Assembly (NCBI GenBank): GCA_964554415.1
Contig: CAZKON010000010.1
Coordinates: forward strand, 1-28,338
Reading direction: 5' to 3'
DNA from: JAGVXD01 sp964554415
GTDB lineage: Archaea > Nanobdellota > Nanobdellia > Pacearchaeales > GW2011-AR1
Length of the DNA stretch: 28,338 bases
Shown: in pieces, positions 15,936 through 23,752 of the stretch
Layout of the letters: the number at the start of each line of letters is the position of its first letter
Numbering within the stretch: the first letter of the stretch is position 1
Program-made: the position numbers and the translations under genes
Notes under the pieces: generated by a model
Databases searched by the model: none
What the model was told of the DNA's origin: nothing
What the model saw: the letters and a program-made list of their open reading frames with translations, nothing else

Positions 15936-17302
15936 ATTTATGGAGAATTCGAATTAAGGGTAATATAATCAACCGAATTCTCCAGACAGAGAATTTGGTA
16001 CAAAAAGTGAGTCAATTAACCAAATTCTCTGTAAACCGCACACTTCTCAAAGGCAGCATAATTTTGGTAATAACGTTTGGAATATTTAATGTTCTTAATT
16101 ACTTTTATCATTTTTCCATGATTCGTTCACTGTCTTTAGCAGATTATGGGTTATTAGCGACATTATTTGCAATTATTTATATTGTAAGCATATTTGCCGA
16201 ATCAATACAGACAATCTTGGCTAAATATTCTGCATCAGAAAATAATAGAGGGAAATTAAAAAATTTATTCAGGCGTTCAATAAAGAAAGCCGCTTCTTTT
16301 GCCGTCTTGCTGTTTGTCGTGTATATATTAGGTGCAGTATTGTTGAAGTTTGGTTCAATATTATTCGTCGCAAAATTTATAGGGCTTCCTCATGGAGCCA
16401 GACTCATACTTGAAAAATTAGGCAATCTCCCGCTTGGGCTTGTTATATTTAATGGAATAATCATACTGGGTGTATTTCTCTCAGCAGTAGGGCGGGGAAT
16501 TATGCAGGGTAAGAAGATGTTCGGAAGGCTTGGCATGAGCATGATAATTGAGGGCATAATAAAACTGGTGTTGGGAGTCTTCTTCGTATATCTGGGCTGG
16601 AGGGTCTATGGAGCACTATTGGGTCCAATCATCGGGGCTTTTGTAGCATTTGCTTTTACGTTAATCTCACTGGCCCCTATCAGAAAAATGCAGGAAAAAC
16701 ACATCTCCACGCCAGAAATATACAAGTATTCATGGCCTGTTTTTATTACAACCCTTACGGTTTTAATATTTTATAACTTAGATATTATCATTGCTAATAT
16801 CGTTTTTGACAGGGACACAGTAGGTCTTTATGCCATAACTGCACTAATTGCAAAAACTATTTTCTTTTTGACACAACCAATTAATAGGGCTATGTTCCCT
16901 CTTGCTGCAGAGCAGAAAGTAAAAAAAGAAAAGACTGACAGTTATAATGTGCTGGCGTGGGCGTTCATAACAATTTTCGTTTGTACAACCGTAATATTAG
17001 CGGTAATTTATCTGTTCCCAGAGCTTATCATCTTAATCGCGACAGGAAAGTCTCTGCCTTCAATAGAGTCCTTGCTTTTCTATGCAGCAATTGGCACATC
17101 CCTCCTCTCTTTTGCCAACACTTGGATACTCTATCAGCTTTCGCAGGGAAAAGTACGCCATGCTGCGCTATTTCCGATATTCTTAGTCGTTGAAGCTGTT
17201 CTGCTCTACACTTTCTCAGCAAATCTGCTGGAGTTTGTCCTTGCTTTTATGGCTTCTTCAGCGATTTTTCTCTGGGGTGCAGTTGTACTTCTAAAAGATT
17301 GA
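15932..17302 (+). CDS. Polysaccharide flippase (Wzx/MVF-type)
   Basis: 456 residues from the ATG at 15932, which overlaps the GPT stop (ATGA); a TTG at 15914 is upstream but less likely. About 12 hydrophobic segments; the blocks SLADYGLLATLFAIIYI and DRDTVGLYAITALIAKTIFF are typical of polysaccharide-export flippases that turn lipid-linked glycans outward, which fits its position after STT3 and GPT. The first 35 residues are unusual: their codons are almost entirely two perfect hairpins (15941-16032), giving a polar basic leader before the first membrane helix. That leader probably arose from, or was extended by, repeat sequence. Confidence 0.88.
   Translation: MNLWRIRIKGNIINRILQTENLVQKVSQLTKFSVNRTLLKGSIILVITFGIFNVLNYFYHFSMIRSLSLADYGLLATLFAIIYIVSIFAESIQTILAKYSASENNRGKLKNLFRRSIKKAASFAVLLFVVYILGAVLLKFGSILFVAKFIGLPHGARLILEKLGNLPLGLVIFNGIIILGVFLSAVGRGIMQGKKMFGRLGMSMIIEGIIKLVLGVFFVYLGWRVYGALLGPIIGAFVAFAFTLISLAPIRKMQEKHISTPEIYKYSWPVFITTLTVLIFYNLDIIIANIVFDRDTVGLYAITALIAKTIFFLTQPINRAMFPLAAEQKVKKEKTDSYNVLAWAFITIFVCTTVILAVIYLFPELIILIATGKSLPSIESLLFYAAIGTSLLSFANTWILYQLSQGKVRHAALFPIFLVVEAVLLYTFSANLLEFVLAFMASSAIFLWGAVVLLKD
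15941..16032 (+). repeat. Tandem perfect hairpins inside the 5' coding end of the flippase
   Basis: Hairpin 1: TGGAGAATTCG (15941-15951) and CGAATTCTCCA (15974-15984), 22-base loop ending ATAATCAAC. Hairpin 2: ACAGAGAATTTGGT (15986-15999) and ACCAAATTCTCTGT (16019-16032), a perfect 14-bp stem with the 19-base loop ACAAAAAGTGAGTCAATTA. Only one base separates the two. Loop sequences recur at 6021-6111, 19021-19225 and 24458-24501 with different arms. Confidence 0.85.
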
Positions 17303-17346
17303 GTTTTGCGCCCAGTATGACATTCACATAAGTTATTCAAAGCTCC

Positions 17347-17718
17347 CTATACAAGTTTCAGACCAAACTCCTGCAATCGCCCGAAGTGTTTTTTGTTGTG
17401 TGTTAGCAGAGGCATATCATTTGTAATGCACGATGCAGCGATAAACATGTCTCTTGGCTCAATCAATAAACCAATTTGTTTTAGTTTCTTTAGAATTTCA
17501 GCAGCCAGTTTTGCGCTTTTTTCATCGAATGGGATTTTATATAAGTTATCAATCAGAATCTCTAGCCCTTCTTCGTGCTTTCCATACCAGACTTCAAATA
17601 TGCTTACCAAAGTTGTATAGAATTCTTCTCCATATCCTGCGAGATCTTCTTGCGTAATTCCATCATTGTGCAGAATTTCAATGATAATATCTGTGTCTAA
17701 GCATATCTTTTTGACCAT
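17347..17718 (-). CDS. vapC: PIN-domain ribonuclease toxin (VapC-like)
   Basis: 123 residues, typical for VapC. Acidic active-site residues are in place: CLDTDIIIEIL at the N-terminus, the glutamate in SIFEVWYG, RDMFIAASC, and the closing LLTHNKKHF. VapC toxins cut tRNA or other RNA unless held by a VapB antitoxin. No intact antitoxin is visible upstream. Instead there is a transposase-like remnant (17723-18028) and, in another frame, a 38-codon open stretch (17697-17813) ending KVAEARAYLKIWSKRYA, whose stop lies 20 bases inside this gene, the overlap usual for antitoxin-toxin pairs. The toxin itself looks intact. No promoter of its own at a usable distance. Confidence 0.88.
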   Translation of the reverse strand: MVKKICLDTDIIIEILHNDGITQEDLAGYGEEFYTTLVSIFEVWYGKHEEGLEILIDNLYKIPFDEKSAKLAAEILKKLKQIGLLIEPRDMFIAASCITNDMPLLTHNKKHFGRLQEFGLKLV

Positions 17719-17722
17719 ATTT

Positions 17723-18028
17723 TTAAGTATGCGCGCGCTTCTGCGACTTTTTGTTTGCTAACTCCCCCTTTTCCGAACGCACTAAGCACTGCTTCTTTAT
17801 TGCTTCTTTTTTCTCATCTTTAGAAAATTTATAACGGATAGTTCTTGGCTTGGTTGATGTATCTCTCAAATCCCACTTGGTTCTATTCAATCTTCTCCAC
17901 CAGTTTTTGAGAGTCCTAATGCAGAAATAATCGTCAAACTCTTCTCTTATCTTTATCTAGCAATCTGCATAGCTCAGACCTTTAATTTTCCACTTCAGAA
18001 ATTCTCTTCTGACTATTTCTTTCTTCAT
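17723..18028 (-). pseudogene. Remnant of transposase N-terminal helix-turn-helix region
   Basis: From the ATG at 18028 the minus strand reads EFLKWKIKGLSYADC, then an in-frame TAG (17957-17959), then FCIRTLKNWWRRLNRTKWDL and RDTSTKPRTIRYKFSKDEKK before the text stops matching. This is the N-terminal HTH layout of IS481-like integrase-core transposases common in DPANN genomes (family recall, not a search). The catalytic DDE part is missing, and the sequence switches frame into the antitoxin-like tail before vapC. It is a dead fragment, possibly of an insertion that removed the antitoxin gene. Confidence 0.6.
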
Positions 18029-18076
18029 TCATGCAAAGATAAATGAGAGATTAAATATTACTAGTGCAAAATGTCT

Positions 18077-18176
18077 GTGTCCTGCACAGGTTTTTGACGG
18101 CCATCGAGAACAGCGGTTCTCGAGGCTGAGAAACTCTCAGTTTCTGACGTTTTAAGGTGGAGTTGCTCCCCGACAT
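18077..18176 (-). repeat. Intergenic copy of the multi-hairpin element found in ileS and transaldolase
   Basis: Minus strand begins GTCGGGGAGC (18165-18174), the same edge as the two in-gene elements. It holds hairpins AGAAACT/AGTTTCT (18129-18135, 18139-18145) and CGAGAAC/GTTCTCG (18105-18111, 18116-18122). On the plus strand the second hairpin is preceded by GGCCAT and followed by AGGCT, linkers also seen around hairpins in the composite copies at 20977 and 26299. The CCTG-CA-CAGG palindrome (about 18081-18090) marks the far side. Confidence 0.65.
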
Positions 18177-18185
18177 AATACCTTT

Positions 18186-18217
18186 TATAAGTAGTAACAA
18201 ATAGAAAGATTTAAATA
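18186..18217 (+). promoter_or_regulatory. Promoter of the unknown gene at 18239, shared with 4461-4485
   Basis: TATAAGTAGTAACAAATAG followed by AAAGATTTAAATAG; the TATA box TTTAAATA is centred 26 bases before the ATG at 18239. The same order of words occurs upstream of AMP phosphorylase (TATAATAGTAACAATAG then AAAGATTTAATTG). Confidence 0.6.
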
Positions 18218-18238
18218 GTCGAATTTATCTTGATTTAT

Positions 18239-18994
18239 ATGAATATGCTCACCACAGGGACCGATCCTTGGAAATATACTTGTAGCAAAACTCAAGAGAT
18301 TGATCAGGCACTTGGAACAGATACATTTTTTCTTTCAGGGGAACAAGTCTATGCAGGCAGAGGTATTGTAGAAATATTTGGGACTCCTTTAGAAGTCCGC
18401 CAGTTAAGGTTGGGAAGAAAAAATTTTCAAGATCATATAAGCTATTTATTCACTAGAAGTTCGGGCTTAGCTGCTTTAGTAGAGAGTGGGTATAGTGTTT
18501 TTATACCTTGTAGTATCGACAACGTCGATAGTATTCTTGCTGGAGAACATTTTAAATTTATTACTGCAAATGTTGAAGAAGATGGAACAGGGCATGTTCA
18601 GAGTATTAACTCTCAATCTTTAGAGAATCATGTAGGGTTAGTGAAAGACCTTGTTATGTTGATGCCTCGAAAGAGAATTTCTGGAGTGGGTTCTGTTGAT
18701 GTTCGCATTGGCAATGCAGTATTTCCACAGGTGAAATCGAGTAATCCTGATGATGAAGGGGTTGTCGAGATTGCTTCTATCTCTGGGAGAAGCATAGTCA
18801 CTTATCACCCTGAAAAGAGCGAACCGCCTCAACCTCTATTTCAATTTGGTTCTGGAGGATGGTCGAACCCACTTAAAGTGAAAGTTGAAGCAGATAGATT
18901 ATTTTTTGATGAACGCGATGAGCGTGAGCGACCTTATGGAAAATTGTGGCTCCTTGATTTTAAAAGAGAAGGTTACCAAGCAATTTTACTTTAA
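18239..18994 (+). CDS. Protein of unknown function (251 aa)
   Basis: Not recognised. The ATG at 18239 is favoured by a TATA box 26 bases upstream; a TTG at 18230 would add three residues. Soluble, rich in beta-type sequence, no signal peptide or membrane segment. Features: an N-terminal TGTDPWKYTCSKTQEIDQALG, a Gly/Ser middle RISGVGSVDVRIGNAVFPQV, and an acidic-basic C-terminus FFDERDERERPYGKLWLLDF. It sits alone between two hairpin elements (18077-18176 and 19021-19225), downstream of a dead transposase and toxin gene, so it may have arrived with accessory DNA. Confidence 0.6.
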   Translation: MNMLTTGTDPWKYTCSKTQEIDQALGTDTFFLSGEQVYAGRGIVEIFGTPLEVRQLRLGRKNFQDHISYLFTRSSGLAALVESGYSVFIPCSIDNVDSILAGEHFKFITANVEEDGTGHVQSINSQSLENHVGLVKDLVMLMPRKRISGVGSVDVRIGNAVFPQVKSSNPDDEGVVEIASISGRSIVTYHPEKSEPPQPLFQFGSGGWSNPLKVKVEADRLFFDERDERERPYGKLWLLDFKREGYQAILL

Positions 18995-19020
18995 ATAAAT
19001 CCCCACTTGTTTCTGACATA

Positions 19021-19225
19021 TAGAGAATTAGCATAATTGTGTTATGGATAACTGCATGGGATGGATGACTATGTTTGGCAGTTATCCATTAGAGAACTAT
19101 GTACAAAATGTAATCTATCTTACGCAGTTCTCTATACCTCTCGTGGCTAATTTTCTAATGGACACTGAGAAAAATTTCATTTTTCGAGGATTAGGAAAAC
19201 AAGGAGAACAATCAACCTAATTACC
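19021..19225 (+). repeat. Three-way-junction palindrome followed by a further hairpin
   Basis: Outer arms TAGAGAATTAGC (19021-19032) and GCTAATTTTCTA (19146-19157) enclose two hairpins: ATGGATAACTGC/GCAGTTATCCAT (19044-19055, 19078-19089, perfect, 22-base loop) and TAGAGAACT/AGTTCTCTA (19090-19098, 19126-19134) with loop text CAAAATGTAATCTATCTTA. Then GGATTAGG (19188-19195) and CCTAAT (19216-19221) flank the 20-base loop AAAACAAGGAGAACAATCAA, nearly the loop at 24470-24489 read on the other strand. No gene lies here; the next gene's TATA-like box follows. Confidence 0.75.
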
Positions 19226-19275
19226 CATAAAGAGATGTCCCAAAGGTTTATATGCAATGCCTAAATTTCCATAAT

Positions 19276-19983
19276 GTGAAACTATCTATTATCATGCCTA
19301 TGTATAATGCACGGAATATACAGAAGAACGTTCAGGAAGCAGAGCAAAATATTGTCAGGCTTAAGATGCCGTATGAAATAATTGTTGTAGATGATGGAAG
19401 CACCAACGGATGTTTTGATGAAGCAATTAAACTGGCTGGAAGAAATATAAAGGTCGTGGGCTATAGGCAAAATCAGGGAAAGGGTAATGCAATAAAGTAC
19501 GGCTTTAATTATGTTTCAGGCGAATATGTTGGATTTGTAGATAGCGGTAGGGATATTAACCCATATCAGCTGGGAAACTTTCTTAAGATTATGCATGATA
19601 GTTCGGCAGATATAGTCATAGGGAGCAAGAGGCATCCAGAGAGCAGTGTTTATTATCCTATTTCACGCAGATTGATGAGCCGTACATATCAGATAATTAA
19701 TCATCTATTATTTAATCTCAATGTTCAGGATACGCAAGTTGGCTTGAAACTTTTTAAATATTCTATCCTAAAGAAGGTATTCCCTAAAATAGCAGTGAAA
19801 AGATTTGCATTTGACTTAGAGTTGCTCGTTATCGCAAAAAAGATGAAAGCGAGAATTATAGAAGCTCCTGTCACAATACGTTATAAATTTGGCAGCACGA
19901 TAAATCTAAAATCAGTCTTTCAGGTTATGCTCGACACAGCCGCAATATTCTATCGCGACAGGATAATAAATTACTATGATTAA
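19276..19983 (+). CDS. Family 2 glycosyltransferase, dolichyl-phosphate mannose synthase-like
   Basis: GT-A fold enzyme of the DPM1/AglJ kind, expected to add a sugar from a nucleotide donor to polyprenyl phosphate or a lipid-linked glycan on the cytoplasmic face. Seen: SIIMPMYNA, EIIVVDDGST, QNQGKGNAIKYGF, VIGSKRHPES, SRRLMSRTYQIINHLLFNL, VQDTQVGLKLFK and FDLELLVIAKK. The metal-binding DxD normally found after GEYV reads FVDSGRDINP, so the usual Asp-x-Asp is altered. Start: the TATA-like GGTTTATATG (19235-19244) is too close to the ATG at 19252; GTG at 19276 (VKLSIIMP) is my choice, but the ATG is possible and would add eight residues. Overlaps the next glycosyltransferase by 8 bases. Confidence 0.88.
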   Translation: MKLSIIMPMYNARNIQKNVQEAEQNIVRLKMPYEIIVVDDGSTNGCFDEAIKLAGRNIKVVGYRQNQGKGNAIKYGFNYVSGEYVGFVDSGRDINPYQLGNFLKIMHDSSADIVIGSKRHPESSVYYPISRRLMSRTYQIINHLLFNLNVQDTQVGLKLFKYSILKKVFPKIAVKRFAFDLELLVIAKKMKARIIEAPVTIRYKFGSTINLKSVFQVMLDTAAIFYRDRIINYYD

Positions 19984-20980
19984 ACGTGAAAAGAAGGATA
20001 AGATATCAATTATTATTCCTCTCCAGCATATAGATGATTATGTTCATGAAACACTCTCTCATCTCCTTAAACAGGAATATAAAAATTTTGAGATTATCTT
20101 GCTCCCAAATGAACCATTATCTAAAAACAACTTTGGAAAAAGAGTGAGAATATTCCCTACAGGAAACATTCAGCCTGCAGAAAAAAGAAATATCGGTGCA
20201 GGAAAAGCAACTGGAAATATTCTCTCTTTCATAGACGATGATGCATATCCTTCTGATAAATATTGGCTATCGCGGGCAGCAGCGTACTTCAAGTCATCTG
20301 CTTACATAGGAGCAGTAGGGGGACCAAATCTTACTCCTCCTAAAGATGGAACATTTCAGACAGTATGCGGGGAGGTACTGGCTTCAAATCTGTTCAGCGG
20401 TCCCTCAAGCCTAAGGTATAAGCGCGGCAAGGCTGGCCCCTACCATGACCTTCCAAGCTGCAATCTATTTGTCGATAAAAGAACATATAATAAAGTAAAT
20501 GGTTTTTACCCTCATTTTTGGCCCGGGGAAGATACTAAATTGTGTGCAGATATTCTAAAATTAGGAAAGACTATATTTTACGATCCAGATATTGCAGTTT
20601 ATCATCATCGGAGAAAAGGATGGGAGGGATACGTCAGGCAGACTTTCCGTTTCGGTCTCCATAGAGGTTATTTCATGAAAATCTTCCCGTACACTTCCTT
20701 GCGCCCCATATTCTTTATTCCCACGGTATTTGTAATATGGCTTTTCTTCGGAGCATGGTTAGGTTTAGTCCACCAGTTCTTCCTGTATTTCTATTTGGCA
20801 ACACTCATACTTTATAGTGCACTAGTGATTACAGCTTCCACAAGTTCAAAGCACTTTTCCACTATTCCTCTTTTTGTAGTCATTGGTTTTGCGACGCATG
20901 TTGCGTATGGTATCGGAGTCATAGTCGGGCTCATCAAAAGTGTTGAGCAATCACAACTTAAACCAAAGCATGAAAGATAA
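19976..20980 (+). CDS. Family 2 glycosyltransferase with C-terminal membrane segments
   Basis: 334 residues. The GT-A domain shows ISIIIPLQHIDDYVHETL, KRNIGAGKATGNILSFIDDDAYP (an intact DDD/DxD metal site), VGGPNLTPP, HDLPSCNLFVDKRTYNKVNGF, the acceptor/base block FWPGEDTKLCADILKLG and VYHHRRKGWEGYVRQTFRFG. From about residue 240 three hydrophobic stretches anchor it in the membrane. ATG lies inside the end of the preceding glycosyltransferase, so both are made from one message and probably act in sequence on the same glycan. Ends just before the composite repeat at 20977, whose first bases overlap the stop region. Confidence 0.9.
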   Translation: MIKREKKDKISIIIPLQHIDDYVHETLSHLLKQEYKNFEIILLPNEPLSKNNFGKRVRIFPTGNIQPAEKRNIGAGKATGNILSFIDDDAYPSDKYWLSRAAAYFKSSAYIGAVGGPNLTPPKDGTFQTVCGEVLASNLFSGPSSLRYKRGKAGPYHDLPSCNLFVDKRTYNKVNGFYPHFWPGEDTKLCADILKLGKTIFYDPDIAVYHHRRKGWEGYVRQTFRFGLHRGYFMKIFPYTSLRPIFFIPTVFVIWLFFGAWLGLVHQFFLYFYLATLILYSALVITASTSSKHFSTIPLFVVIGFATHVAYGIGVIVGLIKSVEQSQLKPKHER

Positions 20981-21166
20981 AGAGATTTCCTAAGCCTTCG
21001 CTACATCAAGATTCTGGCAATTGAATCTTGAGTGCCGTCAAGGTTTGGAAAACCTTGAGGTCCCCACAGCAAGCTGATGGGGTATTACGCTCGGCTTCTA
21101 GACGGAAATCTCTAATTTCAAACTGGCGCAGCAAGCTGCGGGGTATTACACCCAGTTTGAAATAAA
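20977..21166 (+). repeat. Composite multi-hairpin element, copy 1
   Basis: Outer arms AGAGATTTCC (20981-20990) and GGAAATCTCT (21104-21113). Inside are hairpins TCAAGATTC/GAATCTTGA (21006-21031), TCAAGGTTT-GGA-AAACCTTGA (21038-21058) and CCCC-ACAGCAAGCTGAT-GGGG. A second unit follows: arms ATTTCAAACTGG (21115-21126) and CCAGTTTGAAAT (21152-21163) around a 25-base core containing GCAGCAAGCTGCGGGGTATT. An inverted near-copy is at 26299-26482. It fills the gap between two convergent glycosyltransferase genes; ATAAA occurs at both ends. Confidence 0.85.
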
Positions 21167-21168
21167 AC

Positions 21169-22755
21169 TCAGAGTTTATAGATTATAAGAGTTGTTTGTT
21201 GTGGATTGCCCGGAGCAGAATATGCCTGCACAACAGTTAAATTATTCTTCTGCCCATATGAATAAACCCATTGAGGGGTAAATACCGGTTCAAACACTGA
21301 TACAATGAAATAATTTGGATTAAATTCCTTTCGTGAAAGTTCAAAAAGTTCTTCAGAGAGCGCTTGACAGGATTCATTCTTGTTTGTTCCGCCGAGATTA
21401 TCTATACATTTTGTTTCAGCAGGCATATAATGAACTTTATTTGCATGCCCTTCATTCCATCTTTCTGAATAATATTGGCTCTGGACAACAGAAGAAGTAA
21501 TAACTCTCGCATCAGGATGGGTATTTTCTTTAAGCCACTCACCTGCCAGCTTAATCTCTTTATAGGAGTCTTTTTTTATCATAATTAAATTATTTACATG
21601 TGTCAGGTTCTGGTAGAGTCCGCCGAATAGTATTGTTCCTACAACAAGAATCGCAATTATTTTACTATATGGTCTGATGAGAGTATAAGTCCAATGAAGA
21701 CCTTTTCCTGCAATAATAAACATGATGGGCATCATCATAAGCAGCCATCTGTCAGTTGATTCTCTTATTACTGCAATATAAAAGTACAGATGCACAAGCA
21801 GGAATATGAAAAGAAATACATCAGCATTAAACTTCGTTGTTTTCTGTTTGAATATTAAGTCTGCATACAGCAGGAGAGAATAGTACGAGACAATTCCAAG
21901 GATAAATGCAATCATCCAGAAAGTAAATGGCAGAGAAACAAAGAAAGATATGACTGACCATTCAATTGGGTCATCAACAGTAGCCCCAGATACTAAATAA
22001 AACTTTAGGGCATAAAAGTCGCTCATGATAAAATAGATTATATAAGGGGAGAGGAATAAAATAGTAAGACCAAGACCTTTCCAGATTGATTTATCTTTTA
22101 TAACTCCTAATTTTTTTGTGAAAAGAAGAAATATGGCAATTGAGATTGGAACAAGAGCAAGCGGGAAGCGTGTTGAGAATGCCATCACTCCAAAGAACAT
22201 AGCTACATACAATCCCCACGTTTTGTTTTTCTGCACATAATATTCCCAGAAGAAAAATACACATGCTAATCCAAAGAATAGCGATGGAATATCGGTCAGA
22301 ACACGGTAAGTGTAAAATAGAGCAACCCAATAGACACTAATCATCGCTGCTGCGGCAAAACCCACTATTTTATTGTACATAGATACCCCCAGCCGATATG
22401 TTAAATAAACTACTCCAATGCTGGGCAGTAAAAGTGTAAAGAACCTGATAGACATCTCGCCAAGCCCAATCTTAAAGAATGAGAACAAGACAAAGGGATA
22501 CAGAAGGGGTCGCAATCCGACAAAATGCGCATACCAATCTGGTCGAGGCATATCAAGAGACCAGATTTTTGCAAGAGAGAGATAGTCTCCTTCGTCCCAC
22601 CAAATCGGCTGCTCGCCAACCTTAATGAAAAAGTAGAGGCGCACAATGATGGCAAAAACTAAGACTCCGACAAGAAGAATATTATCTTTCAGATACTTTT
22701 TAAGCGCTTTGCCTCTCTGCGCGGTATTGTGTTCGCCAGCTTGTCCATCTTCCAT
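21169..22755 (-). CDS. Membrane glycosyltransferase, GT39/ArnT (PMT_2) type
   Basis: 528 residues with 10-12 hydrophobic segments and a soluble C-terminal domain of about 130 residues. The first external loop carries QPIWWDEGDYLSLAKIW with the catalytic Asp-Glu, then RPLLYPFVLFSFFKIG and EMSIRFFTLLLPSIG, all typical of GT-C enzymes that take a sugar from a polyprenyl-phosphate donor on the outer face of the membrane. It could use the product of the DPM-like enzyme at 19276. A possible TATA-like GTTTTTTAAGC lies about 28 bases before the start; the gene is divergent from the deacetylase at 22901. Acceptor unknown. Confidence 0.9.
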   Translation of the reverse strand: MEDGQAGEHNTAQRGKALKKYLKDNILLVGVLVFAIIVRLYFFIKVGEQPIWWDEGDYLSLAKIWSLDMPRPDWYAHFVGLRPLLYPFVLFSFFKIGLGEMSIRFFTLLLPSIGVVYLTYRLGVSMYNKIVGFAAAAMISVYWVALFYTYRVLTDIPSLFFGLACVFFFWEYYVQKNKTWGLYVAMFFGVMAFSTRFPLALVPISIAIFLLFTKKLGVIKDKSIWKGLGLTILFLSPYIIYFIMSDFYALKFYLVSGATVDDPIEWSVISFFVSLPFTFWMIAFILGIVSYYSLLLYADLIFKQKTTKFNADVFLFIFLLVHLYFYIAVIRESTDRWLLMMMPIMFIIAGKGLHWTYTLIRPYSKIIAILVVGTILFGGLYQNLTHVNNLIMIKKDSYKEIKLAGEWLKENTHPDARVITSSVVQSQYYSERWNEGHANKVHYMPAETKCIDNLGGTNKNESCQALSEELFELSRKEFNPNYFIVSVFEPVFTPQWVYSYGQKNNLTVVQAYSAPGNPQQTTLIIYKL

Positions 22756-22846
22756 AGATGAAGTACAGGATTGTGCTTAAAAAACCTTTTCCTTTGCTGA
22801 ACCTGATTCAAATTAAGGATTATAGCTAAGATTATTCGTTAGCAAA

Positions 22847-22857
22847 GTATATATAGA
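22847..22857 (+). promoter_or_regulatory. TATA-like box for the deacetylase gene
   Basis: AAGTATATATA, followed by an A-rich run. A transcript starting about 25 bases on would leave a leader of about 25 bases before the ATG at 22901. An ATG at 22864 is in another frame and too close to the box. Confidence 0.5.
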
Positions 22858-22900
22858 AAAAAAATGAGAGAATTACAACTAATTGCAAACTTTAAGAAAG

Positions 22901-23752
22901 ATGAAGAACATTTTCTCAATAGACTTGGAATCATGGACACATTTTTATGAAGATTCGCTTAAAATAGAGAAATTCAGTTCAACAGAAAGGAAGAAGCTGG
23001 ACAATGGCTATATAAAACAGGCAACCCGCGGCATACTCGACTTGCTTGATAAATACAAACAGAAAGCAACTTTCTTCATTGTTGCAGAGATATACGACTG
23101 GTATCCGGGTATTATTAAAAGCATCAGGAAGCGCGGGCATGAAATAGGATATCATACGCATACACATCTGGTTGTAAAAAACAACGAAATATTGGAGAAA
23201 GAGGATCCTCTTTCACAGAAGTACCTGCGGGCTTCCAAGCCAAAAGGCGTTAGTGCCCCTCTGATTTATCTCCGCGAAGATGCGATGGAGCTCCTTGAGA
23301 AACATGGATTCACTTATTCTTCATCTTCATATGATGATTATCATGTTGTGCGTTATGGCTCTGTAAGAGAAATACCTGTTTCAGCAATTTCATTGAGAAA
23401 ACAGAAGTTCTCGCAAGAGCTACCAAAGCAGCTGACATTTAAGCTGTTAATGAACAGATTTCCTATAGGAGGCGGATTATCAATTGCACTTATTGGTTCT
23501 CAGACATCTAGATTTATCAGGAATCTGAACTTTCAGAGAAAACCCGCAATTTTATTTATACATCCTTGGCAGTTGTATCAGACAAGAAAGATTACTTCTT
23601 TAAAATACAAGTTAAATCTGCTGATGAGAAATCCTCTCTGTCTGCCTTATGTCAGAAATATAAATAAAGATATAGAAAAACTATTTAAATCTCACGAGTT
23701 TACATCATTTTACAACTATTTTGATGAACAGCAAAGACTATTGGGACAATAA
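22901..23752 (+). CDS. Polysaccharide deacetylase (NodB-like, PgdA/PuuE-type)
   Basis: 283 residues from the ATG at 22901. Metal-dependent removal of N- or O-acetyl groups from a sugar. Motifs: FSIDLESWTHFYED (catalytic Asp with the DE/W pattern of the XrtA/Pep-CTERM-linked subgroup), KATFFIVAEIYDWYPG, EIGYHTHTHL (the H-x3-H metal site) and AILFIHPWQLYQT (final His). The usual RAP motif reads VSAPLIYL, so the conserved arginine seems absent. No signal peptide, so it should act in the cytoplasm on nucleotide- or lipid-linked sugar. Overlaps the methyltransferase after it by 29 bases. A TTG further upstream at 22883 is less likely. Confidence 0.88.
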   Translation: MKNIFSIDLESWTHFYEDSLKIEKFSSTERKKLDNGYIKQATRGILDLLDKYKQKATFFIVAEIYDWYPGIIKSIRKRGHEIGYHTHTHLVVKNNEILEKEDPLSQKYLRASKPKGVSAPLIYLREDAMELLEKHGFTYSSSSYDDYHVVRYGSVREIPVSAISLRKQKFSQELPKQLTFKLLMNRFPIGGGLSIALIGSQTSRFIRNLNFQRKPAILFIHPWQLYQTRKITSLKYKLNLLMRNPLCLPYVRNINKDIEKLFKSHEFTSFYNYFDEQQRLLGQ

